Notes under the pieces: model-generated | Databases searched by the model: none | What the model saw: only the letters and a program-made list of their open reading frames with translations | Told to the model about the DNA's origin: nothing | Source: Gemmata palustris | GTDB taxonomy: Bacteria; Planctomycetota; Planctomycetia; Gemmatales; Gemmataceae | NCBI RefSeq assembly: GCF_017939745.1 | Contig: NZ_JAGKQQ010000001.1 | Location: 1,426,001 to 1,490,000, forward strand | Direction of reading: 5' to 3' | DNA length: 64,000 bases | In this document: positions 1 to 8,684 of the stretch, piece after piece | Numbering within the stretch: the first letter of the stretch is position 1 | Layout of the letters: every line of letters begins with the position of its first letter | Made by a program: the position numbers and the translations under genes

Positions 1-1
1 G

Positions 2-1651
2 CTCCGGGCCGGCGCCGCCGGGGCCTTATCGCCCAACGCACAAGTGTTCCTGTTCGATACGACCCTGGACCTGAACGACTTCGACCAGACCGTGCGGGGC
101 GTGGCCGACGAGCGCGCCCCGGGCCCCTCACGAGCACCGCGCAGGTGCGCCTCGGTGCGGCACGGCTGACCATTAACTCGATCCTCCCCGAGGCCTCCAT
201 CAGCGGGGTGATTAGCGGGACCGGCGGGCTGACGCTGTCCGGCCCCGGGCGCCTGGGCCTGGTCGGTGCGAACACGTACACCGGGGAGACGGTGGTGCGG
301 GACGGGGCGGTACTGAACGTCAACGGGACCACGTTCACCGACATCGTCCTCGACAACTCGATCTTCCAGGGGCGCGGCTCGGCAGGGAACATCGGGTCCA
401 ACGGGGACGGTGAGCTCAGTCCCGGCAACAGTCCCGGGCGGCTGAGCATCGGGACACTGACCATGGGGCCGACCGACACGCTGACGATCGAGCTCTCGGG
501 AACGGTCCCGGGCACCGAGTACGATCAGGTCGCGACCCGCGGGGCGGTGACACTCGCGGGGTGCGGCTGAACCTGCGGGTCGGATTCGCGCCCGCGCCCG
601 CGCCCGGTTCACCATCGTGCAGAACGGCTCCGGGGCTCCGGTTTCTGGGGCGTTCGCCGGATTGCCCGAGGGGCCGTGTTTACGGTCGACGGGGTCACGC
701 TCCAGATCACCTACCGGGGTGGTTCAGGCCGCGACGTGGTGCTCACGGTTCCGGGTGGCGCGGCCCCGGCACCCCAGGCGCCGCGCCGAATTCCCGAGTG
801 CTGGTGCCTTCCCGGGCGGTTCGGGTACGGCCCGTGTGTTCGATCCGGAGACCGGCGCGGTCGGTCCGCGAGTTCGCACCGTTCGCGGGTTATTCGGGCG
901 CGTGGCCCTGGTTACGGCCGACGTCACCGGGGACGGGATCGCGGACACGGTGGCGGCGACCGCCGGGGCGGGCGGGCACGTGAAAGTGTTCGACGGGGCG
1001 ACTGGTGCCAAGTTGATGAGCTTCCGGCCGTTCGCGGGGTTCTCCGGCGGTCTGAGTGTGGCCGCCGCGGACCTCGACGGGGACGGGCGCGCGGACCTGG
1101 TGGTCGGGGCCGGTGCGGGCGCATCGGGCGGGCACGTGAAGGTGTTCAGCGGGGCCGACGGGTCGCTGCTCCGGGCTGCACTGGCATTCGAGGGATTCAG
1201 CGGCGGCGTCCGCGTGGGGACCGGGGACGTGAACGGTGACGGGCGCGCGGACCTGATTGTGGGGGCCGCGACCGGGAGCAGCCACGTCAAGGTGCTCGAC
1301 GGGCTCGACGGGGCGGTGCTCCAGAGTTTCTTCACGTTCGAGGGGTTCGGGGCGGCGTGTTCGTGGGCGGTGCGGATCTCGACGGGGACGGGGCGCGGAG
1401 CTGATTGTAGGAGCAGGTGCGGGCGCGGCGGGCGGGCACGTCAAGGTGTTTGATGGGGCCGGCGGGTCGGTGCCCGGAGCTTCTTCGCGTTCGACCGCGG
1501 GTTTGTGGGTGGTGTCCAGGTCGGGGGCGTGGATCTCGACGGGGACGGGCAGAGCGACATCGTGGCCGTTTCGGTGTCGGAGCCGGCCCACGTCGAGGTG
1601 TTCCGGGCCACCGATTTGGCCCTCGTTCGGAGCACCCGGCCGTTCGGATGA
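2..1651 (+). pseudogene. 3' part of a large surface protein (autotransporter-type beta-strand repeats, then FG-GAP repeats), frameshifted
   Basis: The gene enters the window already open. Frame +2 (from base 2) moves to +1 near 118, where residues such as LTSTAQVRLGAARLTI and GNTYTG-type beta-strand repeats follow. The frame changes again near 556, 610, 670, 770, 1349, 1395 and 1480. The second half encodes FG-GAP/integrin-like repeats of the form GGHVKVFDGATG...ADLDGDGRADLVVGAGAGA, repeated about four times. The product ends RSTRPFG with TGA at 1649-1651. Such proteins in Gemmata are very large, secreted and cell-surface exposed. Most shifts sit in runs of G or C, so they could be decay or sequence errors; the chain of frames otherwise reads as one continuous domain series. 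The stop lies 3 bp before the target duplication of the IS21 element. Confidence 0.75.
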
Positions 1652-1658
1652 CGAGCGG

Positions 1659-1710
1659 TGGTAATCGGCGCGTAATCCAGGTCCACTTCGGCATCGAATT
1701 CAGGTCCACC
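1659..1710 (+). repeat. IS21 left end (terminal repeats)
   Basis: The outer 11 bp (TGGTAATCGGC) match the reverse complement of the right end exactly. Two AGGTCCAC boxes lie inside at about 1679-1686 and 1702-1709, as expected for IstA binding sites. Confidence 0.85.
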
Positions 1711-1758
1711 GTAGCACAGCCCCTGCGATCGGCATTTCGGCCGGCCGCAGGGGGAAGG

Positions 1759-3266
1759 ATGCGTGCGGTGGACGACTTCGCAGAGATCCGGCGGTTGCAC
1801 CGCAACGGCCTCAAGCGCCCGGAAGATCGCCCGTCAACTGGGCCTCGGGCGTGACACGGTTCGCCACGCGGCTGGCGAACCCCGCCGGTGCCCTACACGC
1901 TCGCCCAGCCGCGCCCGGCTCCGACCTTCGGGGCGTTCCGAGCCATCGTTGATGACATCTTGGTCGCCGATCGGACCGCGCCACCCAAGCAGCGGCACAC
2001 CGCCAGTCAGATCTTCCGACGACTCGTCGCCGAGAACAACTACGCGGGCGGCTATGACCAGGTGCGGCGCTACCTGAAGCAGCACCGCCTCGATCGTCGC
2101 GAGACGTTCATCCCGCTCGAGCACCCGCCCGGTCATCGCGCCGAGGCCGACTTCGGGCACATCCACGTGGACTTCCCCGACGGGCGCCGGCTGATGCCCG
2201 TGCTGGTCGTCACCTGGAGCTACTCCAACTGCCCGTTCGCCATTGCGCTCCCGACCGAGCGCACCGAAGCCGTTCTGCACGGACTCGTCGAGGCGTTCGC
2301 GTTCTTCGGGTGCGTGCCCCGCGAGCTGTGGTGGGACAACCCCAGGACCGTCGCGGTCCGCATCCACAAGGGCCGGGAGCGCACCCCGCACCCGCGGTAC
2401 GCGCGCTCGCGAGCCACTACACGTTCGCGCCCCGGTTCTGCATGCCCGCGACCCCGACCGAGAAGCCGCGCGTCGAGAAGCGGGTGCAGGATCTCGAACG
2501 GCAGTGGGCGACGCCCGTGCCAAGCGTCGCCGACCTCGGTGAGTTGAACGCACATCTGCTGCGCCAGTACCTCGCGCGCGGGACCATGCGTGCGGTGACA
2601 ACGCGCTGTCCGTGTCCGCGCGTTTCGAGCGCGACCGTGCGGCCGCGTTGCCCGTTCCGACGCACCGGTTCGATGCGTGCATCCTCCAACCGGGCCAGGT
2701 GGACAAGTACCAGACGGTCCGGTTCGACCGCAACAGTTACAGCGTGCCGCGCCGGTGGGCGTTCCGCGTGGTGACCGCGAAGGGGTACGTGGACCGAGTT
2801 GAGGTCGTCGGTGACGGGGCCACGGTCGCCACTCACGCCCGGAGTTACGGGAGCGGCCAGAAGGTTCTCGACCCGCTCCACTTCCTCGGAACCCTGGAGA
2901 AGAAGCCCGCGGCGCTCGATCACGCGCCGGTGTATCGCGACTGGCAACTGCCGCCCGTGTTCACCGAACTGCGCGCGGCCCTCGTCGCGCGGCTCGGATC
3001 GTGCGTCGGGACGCGGCACCACATCCGCGTGCTGCAGTTGCTCGCGAGCCACCCGGTGGAGCGCCTCGCGTCCGTCGTCACGGGGTGCTTGGCGCGGGGC
3101 GAACTCGATGCCACGACCATCACCGCGGCGGCCCGACCGTTCCGCTGCGACATCGCACCGTCGTCGAGTGACAACGCGATGTCGCTCGGCCTCGCGGCCG
3201 TGACCGTGCAGCCCGCCGACCTCGCCCAGTTCGATCGCCTGCTGACCCGTTCCCCGTCCCAAGGAG
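1759..3266 (+). pseudogene. istA: IS21 transposase IstA, multiple frameshifts
   Basis: IstA is the DDE transposase of IS21 elements. It starts at ATG 1759 (MRAVDDFAEIRRLHRNG). The frame shifts near 1815 into the helix-turn-helix part (ARKIARQLGLGRDTVRH) and near 1880 into the long catalytic segment, which has the residues HRAEADFGHIHVDF and WWDNPRT expected of the integrase fold. It shifts again near 2400 and 2595, then stays open through the C-terminal beta domain (DKYQTVRFDRNSYSVP). At least four shifts are needed to rebuild a protein of about 500 aa. The 3' end is not clear because the last frame runs past the istB start; I end it at the istB ribosome-binding site. Confidence 0.85.
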
Positions 3267-3272
3267 ATGCCG

Positions 3273-4049
3273 ATGCCCGCCGAGACGACCCCGCTGTTGC
3301 TCAAGGCCAACCTGAAGCACCTGAAGTTGCCGACGATGCTCAGCGAGTGGGAGAAGCTGGCCCGTGAGGCCGACGCGAAGAACGAATCCTACGAGGGCTA
3401 CCTGTTGCGCTGACCGAGGCCGAGGTGACCACGCGATCCGCGAACGCGCTGGCCTCACGCATCCGCGCCGCCGGGTTCCCGGTGATCAAGGATCTGGACA
3501 CGTTCGACTTCAGCACGCTCCCGTCGGTGCCCAAGCAGAAGGTGCTGGAACTCGCGCGCGGGGCGTGGGTCGAGGAGCACGCCAACTGCTGCCTGATCGG
3601 CAACGCGGGAACGGGCAAGACGCACCTCGCGACGGCACTCGGGCTCGCGATGTGTCGGCTCGGCCGGCGCGTGAAGTTCGTGACGGCCGCGGCACTCGTG
3701 ACGCAGTTGGAAGAGGCCCAACAGAACCACCGGCTGGACCGGGTGCTGACGCAATTGGACCGCATCGATCTGCTGATCATCGACGAGCTGGGGTACCTGT
3801 CGTTCAGTCGGGGTGGTGCCGAGCTCCTGTTCCAGGTATTCGCGGACCGGTACGAGCGCGCAGCGTGCTGGTGACGAGCAACTTGGCGTTCAGCGAGTGG
3901 GGCACCGTGTTCCAGGGGACCGGATGACGGCGGCTCTGCTGGACCGGCTCACCCATCGGTGCGACATCTTCGAGATGAACGGCGAGAGCTACCGGTTCCG
4001 CGAGTCCATGACCGCCAAGCAACAGAACGACCCCAAGAAGGGGAAATGA
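3273..4049 (+). pseudogene. istB: IS21 helper ATPase IstB, frameshifted
   Basis: IstB is the AAA+ transposition helper of IS21. ATG 3273 lies 6 nt after AAGGAG (3261-3266); an in-frame ATG at 3267 is too close. The N-terminus (LKANLKHLKLPTMLSEWEKLA) meets TGA at 3411. The frame that follows holds the core, with Walker A GNAGTGKTHLA and Walker B LLIIDELGYL. Further shifts near 3850 and 3925 are needed to reach VLVTSNLAFSEW and the C-terminal DRLTHRCDIFEMNGESYRF. All the expected motifs are present, so one or a few indels separate it from an intact protein of about 255 aa. Confidence 0.88.
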
Positions 4050-4069
4050 CCTGACCCCTCACCTCGGCC

Positions 4070-4122
4070 GGTGGACCGGGATTCGGCGCCGATGGTGGAC
4101 CTAGATTGAATGCCGATTACCA
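4070..4122 (-). repeat. IS21 right end (terminal repeats)
   Basis: Reverse complement of the left end: two GGTGGACC boxes (4070-4077 and 4094-4101) followed by GCCGATTACCA at the outer edge. Confidence 0.85.
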
Positions 4123-4132
4123 AGCGGAGCGG

Positions 4133-4175
4133 CCGCGGTGACGAGCCCGTCGAGCACCGGCCTCGCGCGGTTTTT
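4133..4175 (+). terminator. possible intrinsic terminator displaced by the IS
   Basis: A short GC stem, CCGCG (4133-4137) with CGCGG (4166-4170), is followed directly by five T (4171-4175). It lies just outside the IS right end, where the terminator of the surface-protein gene would have stood before the insertion. The stem is only 5 bp and the loop is long, so this is tentative. Confidence 0.3.
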
Positions 4176-4221
4176 CTTGGCGCCCAGCACCGGGATTTTT
4201 CGTGCGCGTTTGCAGAATTCG

Positions 4222-4762
4222 GTTCGGGGTGCGAGACGAACCCGGTGTTAACCCGTGTGTTGGTCTCTCGGCGAGACTCCGAGACTTTTCCGAAGAGAAA
4301 TTCGGGGTCCGAGACGAACCCTAGCGTTTCGGCTCGGACCCCGAGATGTCTCCCTCGAACCCGAGACTTCGGTCGCGATTGGAATGTGGGCCAAAGTGCC
4401 TGAAAACGTGCAGAAAACAACGGTAGCCGGGAGGACTCACCCCCGGCTGTGCGCATTAACTCCTGTGTGCGTTTATTCCGCAACTGCGGACTCAGCTCCC
4501 CGAGCACAACACTCCTCGAACTCCCAACACTCTCCACGCGCGAGACTTTTCGACGCCGCACATTGATGAAACACTGGAAATCGTAGAGTTTCGTGGGAAG
4601 TAGCCGCGGACCTGCGTTGCTAAGCTGTCGTGAGTTCGGATCTCGTTCGATGTCCGAGTTGGGCGATCCTCAAACCTCTCGCGCTCTTACCAGCGTTAAC
4701 CGGCGGGTCCGATTGACGTGCCAGAAAAACTGACACTCGTTCCGGTTAACAGGCGCGAGACT
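4222..4762 (+). repeat. dispersed non-coding repeat R1, copy 1
   Basis: About 540 bp, closely similar to 46936-47473 and in the same orientation. It starts TTCGGGG and ends CAGGCGCGAGACT. It holds a perfect 12-bp inverted repeat, TCGGGGTCCGAG (4302-4313) with CTCGGACCCCGA (4333-4344), which is conserved in both copies, plus several GTTAAC sites. No reading frame is shared convincingly between the copies. Both copies lie 3' of a giant surface-protein gene. The function is unknown; a structured RNA or a defunct mobile element are the options. Confidence 0.8.
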
Positions 4763-5135
4763 TCGAGAGCGCGGCACAACCGGGCGAACGATATCCGTTG
4801 GCGAGCTGCAAATTCCCAATCGATGACATGCCGGGAGCTTAGAGGACTTCTCGAGCACTACCGTCGGCCGCCTGACGCCTGTCTCGACGAACGCAACTCA
4901 AGAACCTACCGCGCGCACCGCGAATGGTGAACCGCGACGGCGCGTATCGCAGGACGGATTCGGTGTCATCCAGCGCGTGATGAGGTGATCCGCACCCGTT
5001 TTTGGGCTTCGACCCGCTTTGCAGACCTCCATCAACTCCTTCTGGAGCTACCATTTGCCCGCGGACGAGGCTTTTACACACGAAGGCCGCAAAAATGTCA
5101 TTGAACGCGAAATCTCGGCCCCACCCCCCCTTCGC
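4763..5135. other. no gene seen
   Basis: Spacer of 373 bp between R1 and the convergent end of the kinase gene. Only short ORFs without recognisable features are present. Confidence 0.6.
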
Positions 5136-7820
5136 TCATTTCGCGGCTCCGTCCGGGCCTAGTTTCGGCCAGAGAGCCGGTGGCTCGTTCTTGTGAACGG
5201 ACCGCCAAGCGAGCGCCCAGTCGGGCAACTCGCCCCACACCGCCATGTTGCTCCGACTGATCTCACGTGTGAGCGAATCCAGCTCGGCCCGAGCGGCCTC
5301 GCCCGCGCCTACTTGTTGGAGCACTAGTGCCAGGTACGCTCGGCGCCGGACGTCGAGCGGCGCACCCGGACTTGTTACCGTCCGAGGGATCTTCAGCGCG
5401 TCGCGCGCGCCTGCGAAGTCGTTGTGCGCGTACAACACGATCCCGCGCACTTCGGGGCGCGCGTTCGCGGGCAGCACTTGGAGCGCACGGTCGGAGTCAC
5501 GGACCTTCGGGTCCGGGCAGGTTGCCAGCAAGAGCCCCAACCGCTCCCCCGAGTCGAATTGGGGCGAAACGTCCTCATATGCCCTCATCGCGCGCACGAA
5601 GTACTTGTGTGCCACGTCAGGACGGGACGCCCACTGGCGCCGGCCGCATTGCTCCAACCGCGACCCCAAATGGACCCTCACGAACAAACTGTCCGGGACG
5701 TCGTGCGCGAGTTCATCGAGCGCCGCGAGGCTCGACGCGGCCAGTTCATCGGCCTCGCGGGTACGCCCCTGATAGTCGAGCGCCGCCGTCGCTTGGAACG
5801 TACTCGTGATGGTGACAAAAATCTGTACCCAATCGGGCTTGCGAACGCTTTTACGACCCTGTTCCACACAGCCCAACCCGAACCGGGCGCGCGTCACGAA
5901 CCCGTCCACGGAGCGGTTCTGTAGGAATTGTAGGTCGGCTTGTTCTCCCAGGATGTGATACGCGTAGGTCCACCGGAACGGGTTCTCGGGAGCGACATCG
6001 CACAGTCGCCGACCCTCGGCGACCGCGCTCGCGAGTAGCCCCTTGGCTTCCGAGAAATCCCCGCGATCGATCAGAATCCGAGCGAGCTTCGCGCGGTAGT
6101 TCGCTAGGGCCTCGGCGCACGCGTCGTTACCCGGCCTTGCACCTTCCACCGCTTGAATGGCGCGGATCGCCTCCCGAATATACGCCTCCGCTTCCTGGAC
6201 CCGACCCGCTTTTTGGAGGGTTCCAGAGTATTGCGCACACCCTTGGGAGTAATCGAACGCGAACCGGGGGCGGTCCGGGTGCTCGGCGGCGAGCCGCGCG
6301 AGTGCGTCCAAGCTTTTCCGGCACGCCCGGAGCGCGGCGCTGCTCTCATCGAGCATGAACAAACTATCGGCCAGCTTCAGCAGGGTGAACCCGGCTTTGT
6401 GTTCTTCGTCCGGGTTCCCGGTCCGATCCGCGAGCACGTCCTCGGCGTGGGCTACCGCCGCGACAAAATCAGCCCGCTCTTCCGCCGTGACCGATTCGGG
6501 GCCGCGGAACAGGCGCTTGGCCGTTTCGGAATACAGGACCAGAGACTTGCGCGCCTCGGCCCGGGACCGGAGGGCCGATTCGGCACTCGCCCGGGCGATC
6601 CGGCTCTGCTCCTCGGCATGTTCGGCGCTCGCTCGAGCGGTCCGGCTCTGCTCTTCGGCGTGGAGCCAGAGCCCTGATAAGGCGGCGATGCTACTCACCA
6701 GAACCAGGGCGAGTGCGGCCGATGCTTTCGCCGCCGCCGGGTTGATCCGCGCCCAGCGCGCGGCGCGGCGCGCGGCCCCCGGTACCCGTGCGAGCACCCG
6801 GTCTCCGCTCAAGAACCGCTCCAGATCGTCCGCGAGGGCCGCCGCGCTCGGGTACCGGTGGTGCGGGTTCCACTCCAGGCACTTCAGGCACACGGCCTCG
6901 AGTGCCCGGGGCACGTCGGGGCGGAGCCGGCGGGGCCACACCAGATCGAACGACCGGACCTGGAGCAGGGTCTCGTATGGGGTCTCACCCCGAAACGGGG
7001 GGCGCCCGGTGAGCAACTCGTACAGGATCGCGCCGAGCGAGTACACGTCGGTCGCCGGTCCGGCCCGCTTCGAGGCTCCGAGAGCGTGCTCCGGGGCCAT
7101 GTATGACGGAGTACCGAGGACCGCTTGTGTCGGGGTGGGGAACTCCGATGGGGTGGCGCTCTTGGCCATGCCGAAGTCCGCAACCTTCGGTGCCCCGCCG
7201 TCGGCCAGCAAGATATTACCCGGCTTGAGATCGCGGTGAACGATCCCGGCGAGGTGCGCGGTGTGCAGCGCCCGGGCCACGCACTGGACTAGTTGGGCCG
7301 CGGCCCGCGGGTCGACGGGCGCGCCGCTCAGCTTGGCGGCGAGCGACCCTTCCGGGGCGTACTCCATGATGTAATAGGGCACCGAGTGAGATCCGCCGAC
7401 GCCCAGGATCTCCACGATGTTCGGGTGCTGCAGCTTCGAGGCCGCCTCAATCTCGGCGAGGAACCACGCGCGCTCGGACCGGCTCGCGAGTGCGCCGCTC
7501 CGGAGCACCTTAATAGCGACCAGGCGGTCCACGGCCAGATCGTAGGCGCGGTACACGACCCCGGCCCCACCGCGCCCGATCTCCCGGAGCTCAGAGTACC
7601 CGCTGATCCGGGGCGTCGACGGGGCGTTCTCGCCGGAGTGTTTCGAGCCGGTCGCGACCAGTAATGTGGAAGTCAACTCGGTGGGGACCGCGGTTAACCG
7701 CTCCGCAACCGCACGGCACCGCGGACACAAATCCAGGTGCGCTGCCAAGGCGTCACAGCGCGGGGCGCTAAGTTCGCCCCTTAAAAGGGCTGTGAGTTCG
7801 AGCTCGGTCGGGTGCGTCAT
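5136..7820 (-). CDS. Ser/Thr protein kinase with N-terminal anti-sigma zinc finger and C-terminal TPR-like region
   Basis: The protein has 894 aa. Residues 1-40 carry a His28...Cys32-x2-Cys35 motif (HLDLCPRC), as in zinc-binding anti-sigma domains. A complete PknB-type kinase follows: glycine loop GRGGAGVVY, AIKVL lysine, HRDLKPGNILL catalytic loop, DFG, and GTPSYMAPEHA. After the kinase comes one membrane segment (about residues 365-390, ALALVLVSSIAALSGLWL), a coiled coil with a twice-repeated AEEQSR.ARASAE unit, and a long helical TPR-like C-terminus. The gene starts 6 bp after the ECF sigma gene ends and is surely co-transcribed with it. The zinc finger suggests that the kinase itself holds and releases that sigma factor (inference). 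The kinase domain should be cytoplasmic; which side the C-terminal part faces cannot be told. Confidence 0.93.
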   Translation of the reverse strand: MTHPTELELTALLRGELSAPRCDALAAHLDLCPRCRAVAERLTAVPTELTSTLLVATGSKHSGENAPSTPRISGYSELREIGRGGAGVVYRAYDLAVDRLVAIKVLRSGALASRSERAWFLAEIEAASKLQHPNIVEILGVGGSHSVPYYIMEYAPEGSLAAKLSGAPVDPRAAAQLVQCVARALHTAHLAGIVHRDLKPGNILLADGGAPKVADFGMAKSATPSEFPTPTQAVLGTPSYMAPEHALGASKRAGPATDVYSLGAILYELLTGRPPFRGETPYETLLQVRSFDLVWPRRLRPDVPRALEAVCLKCLEWNPHHRYPSAAALADDLERFLSGDRVLARVPGAARRAARWARINPAAAKASAALALVLVSSIAALSGLWLHAEEQSRTARASAEHAEEQSRIARASAESALRSRAEARKSLVLYSETAKRLFRGPESVTAEERADFVAAVAHAEDVLADRTGNPDEEHKAGFTLLKLADSLFMLDESSAALRACRKSLDALARLAAEHPDRPRFAFDYSQGCAQYSGTLQKAGRVQEAEAYIREAIRAIQAVEGARPGNDACAEALANYRAKLARILIDRGDFSEAKGLLASAVAEGRRLCDVAPENPFRWTYAYHILGEQADLQFLQNRSVDGFVTRARFGLGCVEQGRKSVRKPDWVQIFVTITSTFQATAALDYQGRTREADELAASSLAALDELAHDVPDSLFVRVHLGSRLEQCGRRQWASRPDVAHKYFVRAMRAYEDVSPQFDSGERLGLLLATCPDPKVRDSDRALQVLPANARPEVRGIVLYAHNDFAGARDALKIPRTVTSPGAPLDVRRRAYLALVLQQVGAGEAARAELDSLTREISRSNMAVWGELPDWALAWRSVHKNEPPALWPKLGPDGAAK

Positions 7821-7826
7821 CGTGCA

Positions 7827-8411
7827 TCAATCCGGTGTAGAAGCTCCGACCGCATCTCGGAGCCGGGTAAGCACCCGGCTCTTACTCATGTAAATAGCCG
7901 ATGCCTTCTTGCCCAAGCGTTCAGCTGCTTCCTCTCCCGGCAATCCTTCAACGGTTGTCAGCCAGAACGCAGCCCACGCCTCCGTACCCACCTCGTAGCG
8001 TATCCGCTCAACGACCCTCCACACGTTCTGGAGCCGCTCCCGGATTAGATCGTCAAGCTCACTGGGCAGGCTGGCCAGAGGTTCGGGTATATCGCCGCCG
8101 AAACCGACCCACTCGGGTCGACGCCCGAGCACGCGCCAGCGCGAGCGGAGGGCGTTGTCGACCGCTTGGCTCAGGTATCCCCGGAACCGCCGTGCCGGGT
8201 CGTAATGAAAACCGTCAAGAGCCTTCAACAGTTGCATGAATACCTGTTGCCGCACATCGTCCGTGTCCGATGGCTGTAAGCCCGCTTTACGGCACCGCTC
8301 GTTAATAAGGGGGGTGTACTGCGCCACAAACACTTGCCAGGCCGCTGTTGAGGCAGGGCCGACAAGGGATCGCATGAGCGCCGGGTCGGTGGACGCGTCT
8401 GAGATGTTCAT
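7827..8411 (-). CDS. ECF-type RNA polymerase sigma factor
   Basis: The protein has 194 aa. Region 2 is visible in the N-terminal half (SDTDDVRQQVFMQLLKALDGF, then FRGYLSQAVDNALRSRWR). Region 4 is in the C-terminal half (VEGLPGEEAAERLGKKASAIYMSKSRVLTRLRD), a typical helix-turn-helix. It is the first gene of a two-gene operon with the kinase that carries an anti-sigma zinc finger. ECF sigma factors next to Ser/Thr kinases are a planctomycete speciality. It probably directs a stress or surface regulon; the target is not visible here, although the divergent giant surface-protein gene begins 273 bp away. Confidence 0.9.
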   Translation of the reverse strand: MNISDASTDPALMRSLVGPASTAAWQVFVAQYTPLINERCRKAGLQPSDTDDVRQQVFMQLLKALDGFHYDPARRFRGYLSQAVDNALRSRWRVLGRRPEWVGFGGDIPEPLASLPSELDDLIRERLQNVWRVVERIRYEVGTEAWAAFWLTTVEGLPGEEAAERLGKKASAIYMSKSRVLTRLRDAVGASTPD

Positions 8412-8684
8412 GGGCGAATACGCGAGTAGGTGGCTAAATCTAACCGAAACGTCAGTATCCCAAGAGTCTCAAAAAAAGCTACTGAAAAATGTCCGACGCC
8501 AGAAAATTCCTTCGAGGGCTATTTTCGGTTAGATGCCCGCGTAATTCCTGTTGTCGAAGCTGAGCTTGAAAATACGAGGCTCTTCGTGGCGATCCTCGGC
8601 AGTCCATTCTGCCAGAGGATGATTTGTTTCGCGAAGCACCTCAGTATCAGGTAACTATAAAATCAAATTATCTGTAGAATTTTT
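8412..8684. promoter_or_regulatory. AT-rich divergent intergenic region
   Basis: This 273-bp stretch separates the divergent sigma/kinase operon from the 2515-aa gene. It is clearly richer in A and T than its surroundings (runs such as CTCAAAAAAAG and TATAAAATCAAATTATC) and must hold both promoters. No convincing spaced -35/-10 pair and no strong ribosome-binding site before ATG 8685 was found. Confidence 0.5.

Larger units (their letters stand above)
1659..4122 (+). mobile_element. IS21-family insertion sequence, complete ends, broken genes
   Basis: The element is 2464 bp, within the IS21-family range. The left end starts TGGTAATCGGC and the right end finishes GCCGATTACCA, an 11-bp perfect terminal inverted repeat. 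Inside each end the box (A/C)GGTCCAC occurs twice, the multiple-terminal-repeat layout typical of IS21. A perfect 5-bp duplication, AGCGG, lies at 1654-1658 and 4123-4127. The element carries istA and istB in the usual order, both frameshifted. It landed just after the stop codon of the upstream surface-protein gene, probably between it and its terminator. The intact ends and duplication argue for recent insertion, which is at odds with the heavily broken genes unless the frameshifts are sequence errors. Confidence 0.9.
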
